A stretch of 64,000 nucleotides of DNA from Streptomyces sp. ICC1 (GTDB lineage: Bacteria > Actinomycetota > Actinomycetes > Streptomycetales > Streptomycetaceae): NCBI RefSeq assembly GCF_003287935.1, contig NZ_CP030287.1, positions 3,376,267-3,440,266 of the forward strand. The letters are read 5' to 3'. Shown one piece after another: positions 27,751-38,776 of this stretch (position 1 is the first letter of the stretch; each line of letters starts with the position of its first letter). The translations under genes and the position numbers were made by a program. The notes under the pieces are model-generated. The model was not told where the DNA came from and searched no databases. It saw only the letters and a list, made by a program, of their open reading frames with translations.

Positions 27751-28225
27751 CGGGCGCGCACACGGGGGCGCGGAAGTTCGCCGACGTCTCGCCCGGTCCC
27801 AGGGGGTGCCCCCGGACGGAGTCCGGGGGGAGGGTCCGGCGGCCCCGTCGGCGGCCGCCTCCGGGCCCCCGCCCGCCCGGTCCCGGTCCGCGGCCGCCGG
27901 GACGCCCGTTCCGCGTGGTCGTTCGGCCCCCGAAACGGGGCGTGTTCGTACACACCGGACGTGCAGAAATCATGGAATGACCGGCATGGCATCAAACGGG
28001 GTGTGACTCGGGCCACGAAGATTGGGCGTAACGCTCAGCGAGGTCACGCGATGACCTAAGAGGTGATGGCCGACGGAGGGAAGACAGCAGCCCTTGCGGG
28101 TGCTGTACAGCTCCCCGGCCCCTGCCCGCGCCCCCGGCCCATCCCCAGTCGGTGGTCGTCGGCTCCGGTCCAGCACCACCAGGCCCGGGGTCGGAAGCCG
28201 TTTCCATCGTTCCGAGAGGTTGTTC
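27751..28225. other. whiH-hrdB intergenic region
   Basis: This 475-bp region has no convincing gene. It holds the palindrome at 27809 and must contain the hrdB promoters. GGAAT at 27974-27978 resembles a sigma-R -35 element but no GTT follows at the usual 18 bp, so it is not called. Confidence 0.5.
27809..27829. repeat. Perfect palindrome, Streptomyces REP-like element or terminator
   Basis: CCCCCGGAC (27809-27817) and GTCCGGGGG (27821-27829) flank a GGA loop. From memory this motif recurs in many Streptomyces intergenic regions. Here it could end whiH transcription. Confidence 0.6.
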
Positions 28226-29800
<1,575 letters not shown>

Positions 29801-29928
29801 CCCGGACCGGCCGGCGGGCGGGTCCTCGCGGGCCCGTGCAGGTCGTCGCCGGTGGTCGCGCGGGTGCGCACGGCCACCGGGCGTCCCACTCTGGGTGGAG
29901 TCATGCACACTCGGAGTCAGGAGGCCTC

Positions 29929-30888
29929 ATGCGTCGTCCCTTTGCCCGTGTCCTGGCGGGCGCGCTGACCCTGGTGGCGGGAGCGGCGGCGGCGCCGCTG
30001 AGCCAGGCGCCGCGAGCCGCGGCGGACAGCGTGGTGATAGGCGGAAAGCCGGTCAAGGTGGCGGACGCCCCGTGGGTCGTGGCCCTCGCGAGCCGTGACC
30101 GGTTCGGGGGTACGCGGGGCGGACAGTTCTGCGGGGGTGTGCTCGTCGCCCCGACCAAGGTGCTGACCGCGGCGCACTGCCTGGCGCGCCAGGTGCTCGG
30201 CGGCCCGGTCGACTCGGTCCGAGACTTCCGGGTGATCACCGGGCGTACGGAGCTGCGCGCCGCCGAGGGGCGGGAGATCGCGGTGCGCTCCGCCCGGGTG
30301 AACCCCGGCTACGACCCCGCCAGCAACGCGGGCGACCTGGCCGTACTGGAACTGGACGAAGCCGTGCCGCCGCAGTACGTACTGCCGATGGCCGGCGCCG
30401 GGCATCCGGCGTACGGGGCGGGAACGGACGCGGCCGTGTACGGCTGGGGCGACACGAGCGGATTCGGCGACTACGCCTACGCGCTGCGGGCCGCCAGGGT
30501 GACGGTGCTGGCGGACGAGGTGTGCGGGCGGGCCTACCCCGGGGACGCCGACGGGCAGTACCGGGCCGACTCCATGGTGTGCGCGGGGGACCGCGAGGGC
30601 GGCAAGGACGCCTGCCAGGGGGACAGCGGCGGGCCGCTGGTGGCCCAGGGCAGGCTCATCGGACTGGTGTCCTGGGGGCGCGGCTGCGGGCGCGCCGACA
30701 GCCCGGGGGTGTACACGCGGATCGCACCGCTGCTCGGCTTCGTCGCCGAGCTCGCCAACGGCCCGGAGGCGGCCCAGGCGAAGCGGGAGCGCCCTGAGGT
30801 CCGCGCGGGCCTGGGGGTGGGCGTACGGCCCGCTCAGGGGCCCGGAAGGGCCCCCGTGGCGGAAGACTGGCCCCCGTCCAGGCGCTGA
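29929..30888 (+). CDS. Secreted trypsin-like serine protease
   Basis: The protein has 319 residues with a signal peptide (RRPFARVLAGALTLVAGAA..., probable cleavage after APRAAA). The S1 catalytic triad is intact: H83 in TAAHC, D136 in NAGDLAVL and S233 in GDSGGP. DACQGDSGGP places Asp at the S1 pocket base, so cleavage after Lys or Arg is expected. Paired cysteines suggest disulfides. GAGG precedes the ATG. The C-terminal ~40 residues after the protease domain are low-complexity. It lies between hrdB and parE. Confidence 0.93.
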   Translation: MRRPFARVLAGALTLVAGAAAAPLSQAPRAAADSVVIGGKPVKVADAPWVVALASRDRFGGTRGGQFCGGVLVAPTKVLTAAHCLARQVLGGPVDSVRDFRVITGRTELRAAEGREIAVRSARVNPGYDPASNAGDLAVLELDEAVPPQYVLPMAGAGHPAYGAGTDAAVYGWGDTSGFGDYAYALRAARVTVLADEVCGRAYPGDADGQYRADSMVCAGDREGGKDACQGDSGGPLVAQGRLIGLVSWGRGCGRADSPGVYTRIAPLLGFVAELANGPEAAQAKRERPEVRAGLGVGVRPAQGPGRAPVAEDWPPSRR

Positions 30889-30918
30889 GGCCCGGATCCG
30901 GGCAGGTCCGGGCATGAG

Positions 30919-30957
30919 GACGGGCGGCACCCCTGGGTCTCAGAGGTGCCGCCCGTC
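30919..30957. terminator. Convergent bidirectional terminator
   Basis: A perfect 13-bp stem (30919-30931 with 30945-30957) has a 13-nt loop. It lies between the protease gene and the minus-strand DUF7455 gene and can serve both. Confidence 0.75.
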
Positions 30958-31007
30958 GACCGGCCTGGCCGGTCCTGGCTCGTCGGATGCGAGGTGCAGG
31001 CCTTGTG

Positions 31008-31244
31008 TCAGCGGTCCTCGGGTTCGGCGGCACTGGCCGCCGGAGCGGACGTAAGCCGCTCGGTCTCATCCTGTATTTCCGCGGCGATCTTCTTGAGTTC
31101 CGGCTCGAACTTACGTCCGTGGTGGGCGCAGAAGAGCAGTTCACCACCGCTCAGCAGGACGACGCGCAGATATGCCTGGGCGCCGCAGCGGTCGCATCGG
31201 TCAGCGGCCGTCAGCGGGGTCGCGGGTGTCAGAACAGTAGTCAC
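31008..31244 (-). CDS. DUF7455-type small zinc-ribbon-like protein
   Basis: The protein has 78 residues. CDRCGAQAYLRV and LLFCAHHGRKFEPEL provide two Cys plus Cys/His ligand sets, consistent with a small zinc-binding fold. The C-terminal half is a charged helix. The family is widespread in Streptomyces beside hrdB/parE and its function is unknown. The AGAAGAGGCGACGTG region upstream gives a plausible ribosome site. Confidence 0.8.
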   Translation of the reverse strand: MTTVLTPATPLTAADRCDRCGAQAYLRVVLLSGGELLFCAHHGRKFEPELKKIAAEIQDETERLTSAPAASAAEPEDR

Positions 31245-31691
31245 GTCGCCTCTTCTCTAGCTCGACGAGCTGTCGTACCAGGGTCAACATCCAACCAGGC
31301 CGAAAACGTTCCCGCTCGCGGCTTTTCCTCGAAACTTCCTTCCGAAGCTGGCCGGCTGCTGCCGGTTGGCGGCGAAGGAGCCGTATTGCGTTGCTTTACG
31401 GTTTCGCGTTGTCAGGTCGTTCGCTTGTTGCAGTTCCGCCCTCTCCGGCTGAGTGCCGGTTGTTCATGAGGACGTGCCCGAACACTAAATGGTTCATGCG
31501 TGGAAGGGAACGTGATGTTTCCTTCACCCCCACGGGGGATCGAACATCCGTGCGCATCTGGACTAGGCTGACGAAGGGCGTGGGGTGGCGTTGCATCGGC
31601 TCTACCAGGCCTCGGTACCCTTCCAGCGGCAGCCGAGCCACCTCTGCGCCCGACCGGGCCAGACAAAGAAATTCAGCGAGGAGCGAACTGC
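31245..31691. other. Intergenic region upstream of parE
   Basis: This 447-bp region carries no convincing gene. It contains a TAGGCT -10-like box (31564-31569) and a LexA-like sequence CGAACATCCGTGCG (31541-31554) that differs from the inverted GAAC-N4-GTTC pattern at one position. GC content is lower than in flanking genes. Confidence 0.4.
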
Positions 31692-33812
31692 GTGACCGCC
31701 GACACGTCCGTGCCTTCCAGCGCACTGCTGACCGGAGCAGACCGGGACGGCTCCAACTACACCGCGCGGCACCTGCTCGTCCTCGAAGGCCTCGAGGCCG
31801 TCCGCAAGCGCCCCGGCATGTATATCGGGTCCACCGACAGCCGTGGCCTCATGCACTGCCTCTGGGAGATCATCGACAATTCCGTCGACGAGGCCCTGGG
31901 CGGCTACTGCGACCACATCGAGGTGATCCTCCACGAGGACGCCTCCGTGGAGGTCCGGGACAACGGCCGCGGCATCCCCGTGGACGTGGAGCCCAAGACC
32001 GGCCTGTCCGGGGTCGAGGTCGTCCTGACCAAGCTGCACGCCGGCGGAAAGTTCGGCGGCGGTTCCTACGCCGCCTCCGGCGGCCTGCACGGCGTCGGCG
32101 CCTCCGTGGTCAACGCCCTCTCCGCCCGACTCGACGTCGAGGTCGACCGGGGCAGCTCCACGCACGCCATCAGCTTCCGGCGCGGCGTCCCCGGCATGTT
32201 CACGGAGCAGGGCCCCGACAGCCCGTTCGATCCCGCCAACGGCCTGCGCAAGGGCAAGCGGGTCGCCAAGGGCAAGACCGGCACCCGGATCCGCTACTGG
32301 GCCGACCGCCAGATCTTCCTCAAGGACGCCAAGCTCACGCTGGACACGCTGTACCAGCGCGCCCGCCAGACGGCCTTCCTCGTGCCCGGCCTGACCATCG
32401 TCGTGCGCGACGAGCGCGCCCTGGAAGGGTCCGGCAAGACCGAGGAGACCTTCCGCTTCGACGGGGGCATCAGCGAGTTCTGCGAGTACCTCGCCCAGGA
32501 CAAGGCGGCCTGCGACATCCTGCGCCTGACCGGCACGGGCGTCTTCAAGGAGACCGTCCCGGTCCTCGACGACCGCGGCCACATGACGCCCACCGAGGTC
32601 ACCCGCGAGCTCGGCGTCGACATCGCCCTGCGCTGGGGCACGGGCTACGAGACGAACGTCAAGTCGTTCGTGAACATCATCGCCACCCCCAAGGGCGGCA
32701 CCCACATCTCCGGCTTCGAGCGCTCGATCACCAAGACCGTGAACGAGGTCCTGCGCTCGGCGAAGCTGCTGCGCGTCGCCGAGGACGACGTGGTCAAGGA
32801 CGACGCGATGGAGGGCATGACGGCCGTCGTCACCGTCCGCCTCGCCGAGCCGCAGTTCGAGGGCCAGACCAAGGAGGTCCTCGGCACCTCGGCGGCCACC
32901 CGGATCGTCGCGGCCGTCGTCGCCAAGGAGCTCAAGGCCTTCCTGACCTCCACCAAGCGCGACGACAAGCAGCAGGCCCGCGCCGTGATGGAGAAGATCG
33001 TCGCGGCCGCCCGGACCCGGATCGCCGCCCGTCAGCACAAGGAGGCGCAGCGCCGCAAGACCGCGCTGGAGACCTCCTCGCTGCCCGCGAAGCTGGCCGA
33101 CTGCCGCAGCGACGACGTGGAGCGCAGCGAGCTGTTCATCGTCGAGGGGGACTCGGCCCTGGGCACCGCCAAGCTCGCGCGCAATTCCGAGTTCCAGGCG
33201 CTGCTGCCCATCCGCGGCAAGATCCTCAACGTCCAGAAGTCCTCGGTCTCGGACATGCTCAAGAACGCCGAGTGCGGGGCGATCATCCAGGTCATAGGAG
33301 CCGGCTCGGGCCGGACCTTCGACATCGACGCCGCCCGGTACGGGAAGATCGTCCTGCTCGTCGACGCCGATGTGGACGGCGCGCACATCCGCTGCCTGCT
33401 GCTCACGCTCTTCCAGCGCTACATGCGCCCGATGGTCGAGGCGGGCCGGGTCTTCGCCGCCGTGCCGCCCCTGCACCGGATCGAGCTCGTCCAGCCGAAG
33501 AAGGGCCAGGACAAGTACGTCTACACGTACTCGGACAACGAGCTGCGCCAGAACCTGCTGGAGTACCAGCGCAAGAACATCCGCTACAAGGACTCGATCC
33601 AGCGCTACAAGGGTCTCGGCGAGATGGACGCGGACCAGTTGGCGGAGACCACCATGGATCCCCGCTTCCGCACCCTGCGCCGGATCAACATCGGCGACCT
33701 GGACTCGGCCGAGTCGGTCTTCGACCTGCTCATGGGCAATGAGGTGGCCCCGCGCAAGGAGTTCATCACCAGCTCCGCCGCCACCTTGGACCGCTCCCGG
33801 ATCGACGCCTGA
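31692..33812 (+). CDS. parE: DNA topoisomerase IV subunit B
   Basis: The protein has 706 residues starting at GTG. The GHKL ATPase domain has EGLEAVRKRPGMYIGST, WEIIDNSVDEA and GGLHGVGASVVNALS. The TOPRIM domain has LFIVEGDSALGTAKLARN and LLVDADVDGAHIRCL. The end has RYKGLGEMDADQL. GyrB and ParE are alike; location next to hrdB, away from the replication origin, matches the second GyrB-type gene of Streptomyces (gyrB2/parE). It works with ParC to unlink chromosomes. Confidence 0.93.
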   Translation: MTADTSVPSSALLTGADRDGSNYTARHLLVLEGLEAVRKRPGMYIGSTDSRGLMHCLWEIIDNSVDEALGGYCDHIEVILHEDASVEVRDNGRGIPVDVEPKTGLSGVEVVLTKLHAGGKFGGGSYAASGGLHGVGASVVNALSARLDVEVDRGSSTHAISFRRGVPGMFTEQGPDSPFDPANGLRKGKRVAKGKTGTRIRYWADRQIFLKDAKLTLDTLYQRARQTAFLVPGLTIVVRDERALEGSGKTEETFRFDGGISEFCEYLAQDKAACDILRLTGTGVFKETVPVLDDRGHMTPTEVTRELGVDIALRWGTGYETNVKSFVNIIATPKGGTHISGFERSITKTVNEVLRSAKLLRVAEDDVVKDDAMEGMTAVVTVRLAEPQFEGQTKEVLGTSAATRIVAAVVAKELKAFLTSTKRDDKQQARAVMEKIVAAARTRIAARQHKEAQRRKTALETSSLPAKLADCRSDDVERSELFIVEGDSALGTAKLARNSEFQALLPIRGKILNVQKSSVSDMLKNAECGAIIQVIGAGSGRTFDIDAARYGKIVLLVDADVDGAHIRCLLLTLFQRYMRPMVEAGRVFAAVPPLHRIELVQPKKGQDKYVYTYSDNELRQNLLEYQRKNIRYKDSIQRYKGLGEMDADQLAETTMDPRFRTLRRINIGDLDSAESVFDLLMGNEVAPRKEFITSSAATLDRSRIDA

Positions 33813-33866
33813 CCGGACGGCGGGAACCACGGGTGCCCCCGGTGGCACCTCCTGAGTCCTGGCACA

Positions 33867-33910
33867 CCGGTGCTCTTCACTCCATCACCTGATGGAGTGA
33901 AGAGCACCGG
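33867..33910. terminator. Long perfect hairpin after parE
   Basis: A 21-bp perfect stem (33867-33887 with 33890-33910) encloses a 2-nt loop. It is richer in A/T than its surroundings and longer than a usual terminator. It sits between parE and the DUF485 gene. Confidence 0.75.
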
Positions 33911-33988
33911 GACACCAGTCCGGAAACGGTTCCTCCCGCACATCCTTGTGGGCACGCGGCCAATGCGGCAGCGGACAAGGAGAGTTCG

Positions 33989-34537
33989 GTGGACAAGCAC
34001 GAAGGTCGTGATGCCGGAACGATCCGGCTGGACGACCCCTGGTACGACGCGCTGGCCGTCGGATGGGGCGAGGGCGCGGGTGCCGGCGTAGGCGCGGGGC
34101 CCGGCGGATCGGCCGGCGAGGGTGCGGAAACGTCACCGCCGCGCTCCGCCCCAGGAGGTCCGCACGCGCCCGGCGCGTCCGACATCTACCTCGAAGTGCA
34201 GCGCAGCGCGGCCTTCCAGGAGGTGCGCAGCCGCTACCGAAGGTTCGTCGTCCCCGCGACCGCCGGGTTCTTCCTCTGGTACGTCGCCTACGTGATCGCG
34301 GCCACCACGGCGCCCGGCATGATGGCCCGGCCCGTGGTCGGCTCCGTCAACGTGGCCCTGCTCGCGGGCCTCGGCCAGTTCCTCAGCACCTTCGTGCTGA
34401 CCTGGGCCTACGCCCGGCACGCGCGGCTCAGGCGCGACCGGGCCGCCCTGGACCTGCGCTGGACGGTCTTCGAACAGGAGCAGGTCCGCCGGGCGGACGC
34501 CGGGGAGCGCACCCGGGCGCGGGGGGCGGGCCGGTGA
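33989..34537 (+). CDS. DUF485 membrane protein (YjcH-like)
   Basis: The protein has 182 residues from GTG preceded by AAGGAGAG. A long Gly/Ala/Pro-rich N-terminus (1-65) precedes the DUF485 region: SAAFQEVRSRYRRFVVPATAGFFLWYV and a second helix LLAGLGQFLSTFVLTWAYARHA. DUF485 proteins accompany ActP-type symporters, and here the symporter gene overlaps by GTGA. It probably supports assembly or function of the transporter. The extended N-terminus is unlike the ~100-aa E. coli protein. Confidence 0.88.
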   Translation: MDKHEGRDAGTIRLDDPWYDALAVGWGEGAGAGVGAGPGGSAGEGAETSPPRSAPGGPHAPGASDIYLEVQRSAAFQEVRSRYRRFVVPATAGFFLWYVAYVIAATTAPGMMARPVVGSVNVALLAGLGQFLSTFVLTWAYARHARLRRDRAALDLRWTVFEQEQVRRADAGERTRARGAGR

Positions 34538-36126
34538 CCACCGAGCACCAGACCCTGGCGCTGCTGCTGTTCAGCGTCTTCATCGCCGTCACCCTGGGGA
34601 TCACCACGTGGGTGAGCCGAAACCGGCACGGTTCGGCGGAGGAGTTCTACGCGGGCGGGCGGCTCTTCTCCCCGATGGAGAACGGTTTCGCCATCGCCGG
34701 CGACTACATGTCCGCGGCTTCCTTCCTCGGCATCTCCGGCCTGATCGCGCTCTTCGGCTACGACGGCCTCCTGTACTCGGTGGGCTTCCTCGTCGCCTGG
34801 CTGGTCGTGCTGTTCCTCGTCGCCGAACTCGTCCGCAACTGCGGCCGCTTCACCCTCGCCGACGTGGTCGCCGCGCGGATGAGCGAGAGGCCGGTGCGGA
34901 TCGCGGCGGGGACCTCCTCGGTCGTCGTCTCCGTGCTCTACCTCATCGCGCAGATGGTCGGCGCGGGCAGCCTGGTCGGCCTGCTGCTGTCCGATTCGGG
35001 CCGGACCGCACGGACGCTGACCGTGATCGGGGTCGGCGCCCTCATGGTCATCTACGTGTCCTTCGGCGGAATGCGGGCCACGACCTGGATCCAGATCGTC
35101 AAGGCCGTCCTGCTGATGGGCGGGGCGATCACGCTGACCGTGCTGGTGCTGCTGCGCTTCCACGGGAACTTCGACCAGCTGCTCAGCAGCGCCGCCGAGC
35201 GCAGCGGTTACGGGGACCGCTTCCTGGGCCCCGGGCTCAAGTACGGCGGCGACTGGACGGCCCGCTTCGACTTCATGAGCCTCGGACTCGCGCTGGTCCT
35301 CGGGACGGCCGGGCTGCCGCACATCCTGTCGCGCTTCTACACCGTGCCGACGGCGCGGGCCGCCCGCCGGTCGGTGGTGTGGGCGATCGGGCTGATCGGC
35401 GGCTTCTACCTGATGACCATCGTGCTGGGCTTCGGGGCGGCGGCGCTGCTCGGGCCGGAGCAGGTCAAGGCCTCCAACGCCTCGGGGAACACGGCGGTTC
35501 CGCTGCTCGCGGCGTTCCTGGGCGGAGGGGCCGAATCCACCGGCGGCGCGGTGCTGTTCGCCTTCGTGGCCGCCATCGCCTTCGCCACGATCCTCGCGGT
35601 GGTCGCGGGGATCACCCTGGCCTCCTCGGCCTCCGTCGCGCACGACCTGTACGCCTCGCTGAAGCGCCGTCACGCCCGGCAGCGCAGCGAGGTGACGGTG
35701 GCCCGGGTGGCCGCCGTCGGGATCGGGGCGGTGGCGATCGCGCTGGGACTGCTCGCGCAGGACCTCAACGTGGCGTTCCTGGTGGGGCTGGCCTTCGCGG
35801 TGGCGGCCTCGGCGAACCTGCCGGTGCTGCTGTACTCGCTGTTCTGGCGCGGCTTCACCACGCGGGGGGCCGTCTGGTCGGTGTACGGGGGCCTGGTCCC
35901 CGCGGTGCTGCTGGTCGTGCTCTCGCCGGTGGTCTCCGGAAGCCCCGAATCGCTGTTCCCGGGCGTGGACTTCCAGTACTTCCCGCTCCAGAACCCGGGC
36001 CTCGTGTCGATCCCGCTGGGCTTCCTGGCGGGCTGGCTGGGCACGGTCACCTCGGCGGAGGAGCCGGACGAGCGGCGGCACGCGGAGACGGAAGTCCGCT
36101 CCCTGACCGGCGCCGGGGCGGTCTAG
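34534..36126 (+). CDS. Sodium:solute symporter, ActP-like (acetate/monocarboxylate)
   Basis: The protein has 530 residues and about 13 membrane helices. EEFYAGGRLFSPMENGFAIAGDYMSAASFLG matches the SSF family start, and GTAGLPHILSRFYTVPTA is the conserved helix-8 region. It should import acetate or another short carboxylate with sodium. It overlaps the DUF485 gene and faces a convergent DcuSR/CitAB-like two-component system, which may control it. Confidence 0.9.
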   Translation: MTTEHQTLALLLFSVFIAVTLGITTWVSRNRHGSAEEFYAGGRLFSPMENGFAIAGDYMSAASFLGISGLIALFGYDGLLYSVGFLVAWLVVLFLVAELVRNCGRFTLADVVAARMSERPVRIAAGTSSVVVSVLYLIAQMVGAGSLVGLLLSDSGRTARTLTVIGVGALMVIYVSFGGMRATTWIQIVKAVLLMGGAITLTVLVLLRFHGNFDQLLSSAAERSGYGDRFLGPGLKYGGDWTARFDFMSLGLALVLGTAGLPHILSRFYTVPTARAARRSVVWAIGLIGGFYLMTIVLGFGAAALLGPEQVKASNASGNTAVPLLAAFLGGGAESTGGAVLFAFVAAIAFATILAVVAGITLASSASVAHDLYASLKRRHARQRSEVTVARVAAVGIGAVAIALGLLAQDLNVAFLVGLAFAVAASANLPVLLYSLFWRGFTTRGAVWSVYGGLVPAVLLVVLSPVVSGSPESLFPGVDFQYFPLQNPGLVSIPLGFLAGWLGTVTSAEEPDERRHAETEVRSLTGAGAV

Positions 36127-36155
36127 GCCGGCTCGCCGGCGTCAGCTCGCCGGCG

Positions 36156-36932
36156 TCAGCTCGCAGGGGGCCGGGGAGCGGGCCCGGTGGCGGGGGGCTG
36201 CCAGGAGTAGCGGTGTTCCGGGCGGCCCGTCTCGCCGTAGCGCAGGGCCAGGGTGACGCGGCCGGAGCGGTCGAGGAGCTTGAGGTAGCGCTGGGCGGTC
36301 TGGCGGCTGATGCCCGCGAGGTCGGCGATCTGCTGGGTGGAGAGCGGGCCTTCGGCGGTGCGCAGGATCCGGCGGACCAGCTCGGCGGTGGTGGGGGAGT
36401 GGCCCTTGGGGAGGTCGTTGGGGGCGCCGGCCGCGGCGAGGGCGCCGAAGATCCGGTCGACCTCCGCCTGTTCGGCCTCGCCGCCCGTGTCCAGGGTGCG
36501 GCGCAGGGCCCCGTAGGCCTCCAGGCGGGTGCGCAGGCCGGCGAAGGTGAAGGGCTTGACCAGGTACTGGAGGGCGCCGAGGCGCATCGCGGCCTGGACG
36601 GTGGCCAGGTCGCGGGCGGCCGTCACCATGATGACGTCGGTGTGTTGGCCGCGTTCGCGCAGGCGCCGGACCAGGTCCAGGCCGTTCTCGTCCGGGAGGT
36701 AGTGGTCGAGGAGGATCAGGTCCACCGGGCGGGAGTCGAGGAGCGCCAGGGCCTGCGCCGCCGAATGGGCCCGGGCCGCCACGCGGAAGCCGGGAACCTT
36801 CGCCACATAGGCCGCGTTGATCCGGGCAACACGCATGTCGTCGTCGACGACCAATACGTCGAAGTCGCCGGGCTCACCGCGGTCGGCGCCGCCACCGGAC
36901 ACGCCGGGGATCCCGTCCGGGGTCGCGCTCAT
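36156..36932 (-). CDS. CitB/DcuR-family response regulator
   Basis: The protein has 258 residues. The receiver domain has acidic residues at D30-D32, phospho-acceptor D76 (LILLDHYLP) and K126 (LVKPF). The C-terminal domain has an HTH, STQQIADLAGISRQTAQRYLKLL, of the CitB type. Its ATG overlaps the kinase stop by ATGA. It probably regulates carboxylate uptake, consistent with the convergent ActP-like symporter 30 bp away. Confidence 0.92.
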   Translation of the reverse strand: MSATPDGIPGVSGGGADRGEPGDFDVLVVDDDMRVARINAAYVAKVPGFRVAARAHSAAQALALLDSRPVDLILLDHYLPDENGLDLVRRLRERGQHTDVIMVTAARDLATVQAAMRLGALQYLVKPFTFAGLRTRLEAYGALRRTLDTGGEAEQAEVDRIFGALAAAGAPNDLPKGHSPTTAELVRRILRTAEGPLSTQQIADLAGISRQTAQRYLKLLDRSGRVTLALRYGETGRPEHRYSWQPPATGPAPRPPAS

Positions 36933-38545
36933 CGCAGGGCCTCCGGGAGTACGACGGAGAATTCCGCCCCTCCGTCCGCTGTCTCGCCGGCCCGGACCGT
37001 GCCGCCCTGCCGCTCGGCCAGGCGCCGCACCAGCGCGAGACCGAGCCCGCGCTCGCGGTGGGCCCGGGGCTGCTTGGTCGACCAGCCTTCGGTGAAGATC
37101 TCCTCGCGGCGCGCCGCCGGGACGCCGGGGCCGCTGTCGCGGACCAGCAGGACGGCCGTGCGGCCCTCCGCCCGGATGTCGACCTCCACCAGAGGCGCGA
37201 GCGAGCCCGCCGCCGCGTCCAGCGCGTTGTCGACCAGGTTGCCGACGATGGTGACCAGCCCGCCCGGGTCGACGAGGCGGTCGGGCAGCAGGGCGCGGTC
37301 GGCCAGGCGCAGCGGGACGCCGCGCTCGGCGGCGACGGTGGCCTTGCCGACGAGCAGCGCGGCGAGCAGCGGGTCGTGGATCTTCTCGGTGACCTGCTCC
37401 GCCGTGCTGCGGTGCACGCCGACGACCTCCGTCACGAACTCCACGGCCTCCTCGTACAGGCCCAGTTCGAGCAGGCCGAGGAGGGTGTGGAGCCGGTTGG
37501 CGTGTTCGTGGTCCTGTGCGCGCAGGGCGTCGATCAGGCCTTTGGTGGAGTCGAGCTCGCGGCCCAGGTGCTCCAGCTCGGTGCGGTCGCGCAGGGTGGC
37601 CACGGCTCCGCCGTCCTCGGTGGGCATCCGGTTGGCGACCAGCACCCGCGGGCCCTGGACGGTGAGCAGGTCGTGGCCGGTGACGCGGCCGGCCAGGACG
37701 TCGGTGGTGCGGCCCGCGCCGAGTACGTCGTCCAGAGCGCGCCCGGCGACCGCGCCGGCGGAGTCGGGCGCGAGGCCCAGCAGTCGGGCCGCCTCGTCGT
37801 TGACCAGCCGGACCCGGCCTTCCCGGTCGAGGGCGATCACGCCTTCGCGGATGGAGTGCAGCATGGCCTCGCGCTCGGCGAGCAGGCCCGCGATATCGGA
37901 GAAGGCCAGGTCCCGGGTCTGCCGCTGGATCCGGCGGGAGAGCAGGTAGGCGGCGAGGGCCCCGGCCGCCAGGGCGCCGCCCGCGTACGCGAGGAGGCCC
38001 GGGATGGCGCCGAGCAGGCGGCCCTGGACGCTGTCGTAGGCGATGCCGACCGAGACGGCGCCGACGATCTCGCCGTCGGCGGCGAGCAGCGGGACCTTGC
38101 CGCGTGCGGAGCGGCCCAGGGTGCCCTCGTCGATCTCCATGACCTCGCGGCCCGCCAGGGCGTCACCGGGGTCGGTGGAGACGGGCCGGCCGATCCGGTC
38201 GGGGCTCGGGTGCGAGCGGCGGATTCCGGCCAGGTCCATGACGACCACGTACTCGGCGCCGGTGGCTCGACGGAGCCGCTCGGCGGAGGCCTGCACGGGG
38301 CCGTCCGCAGCCGGCCCCGATGCGAGGAGGCCGGCGGCCAGTGCCGGATCGGCCGCCGCGCTCTGGGCGATGGCCAGTGCGCGCCGCATGGCCTGGTCGT
38401 CGAGCTGCGCGCTCAGCGGGGCCAGGAACAGTCCGGTGGCCAGGGCGAGGACCCCGGCGGCGATGGCCAGCTGGGTCAGCAGGATCTGGGAGACGGCCCG
38501 TCTGGGCAGCCCGAGGCGCCGAGCGCTCATGTGGGGGAACCGCAT
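36929..38545 (-). CDS. CitA/DcuS-type sensor histidine kinase
   Basis: The protein has 538 residues. Two membrane helices (~18-42 and ~178-200) flank a periplasmic-type PASTA-free sensor domain with a Cache/PAS-like fold (TGAEYVVVMDLAGIRRSHPSP). A cytoplasmic PAS domain follows, then an H-box with QDHEHANRLHTLLGLLELG (His ~347) and an HATPase with NLVDNALDA and GLGLALVRRLAERQGG. CitA/DcuS kinases sense extracellular di- or tricarboxylates. An alternative start five codons in (MSAR) is possible. It forms an operon with the downstream response regulator. Confidence 0.92.
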   Translation of the reverse strand: MRFPHMSARRLGLPRRAVSQILLTQLAIAAGVLALATGLFLAPLSAQLDDQAMRRALAIAQSAAADPALAAGLLASGPAADGPVQASAERLRRATGAEYVVVMDLAGIRRSHPSPDRIGRPVSTDPGDALAGREVMEIDEGTLGRSARGKVPLLAADGEIVGAVSVGIAYDSVQGRLLGAIPGLLAYAGGALAAGALAAYLLSRRIQRQTRDLAFSDIAGLLAEREAMLHSIREGVIALDREGRVRLVNDEAARLLGLAPDSAGAVAGRALDDVLGAGRTTDVLAGRVTGHDLLTVQGPRVLVANRMPTEDGGAVATLRDRTELEHLGRELDSTKGLIDALRAQDHEHANRLHTLLGLLELGLYEEAVEFVTEVVGVHRSTAEQVTEKIHDPLLAALLVGKATVAAERGVPLRLADRALLPDRLVDPGGLVTIVGNLVDNALDAAAGSLAPLVEVDIRAEGRTAVLLVRDSGPGVPAARREEIFTEGWSTKQPRAHRERGLGLALVRRLAERQGGTVRAGETADGGAEFSVVLPEALR

Positions 38546-38610
38546 GCCTAGGAACCCTAGAGGGTGTCGTGCCGGTCAGGGCGGGCCCGTAAGCGGAATT
38601 CTTCTCACTC

Positions 38611-38650
38611 ACGCAAATGGCTTGCGTTATTTGCGCCCAGCTTGCGCAAG
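38611..38650. promoter_or_regulatory. TTGCG-repeat operator upstream of GH87 gene
   Basis: CTTGCG at 38621, TTTGCG at 38630 and CTTGCG at 38641 lie 9 and 11 bp apart. ACGCAA at 38611 forms an inverted repeat with TTGCGT at 38622, and CTTGCGCAAG at 38641-38650 is a perfect palindrome. The same 9/11 spacing recurs before the lacI gene at 43262. Confidence 0.6.
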
Positions 38651-38776
38651 TGATGACGGCATAAAAGTGCGGTCAGAGTTGTAGACGACTCGCCAATGCT
38701 CTGCAACTCTCGCACGGCAGACCGCAAATTCCTATCTCCCATGGTTCAGAAAGCTCATGTCGAGGGACGAGGACAT

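Noticed and set aside
27974..28000. Sigma-R promoter (GGAAT) before hrdB
   Set aside because: No GTT lies at the required spacing after GGAAT.
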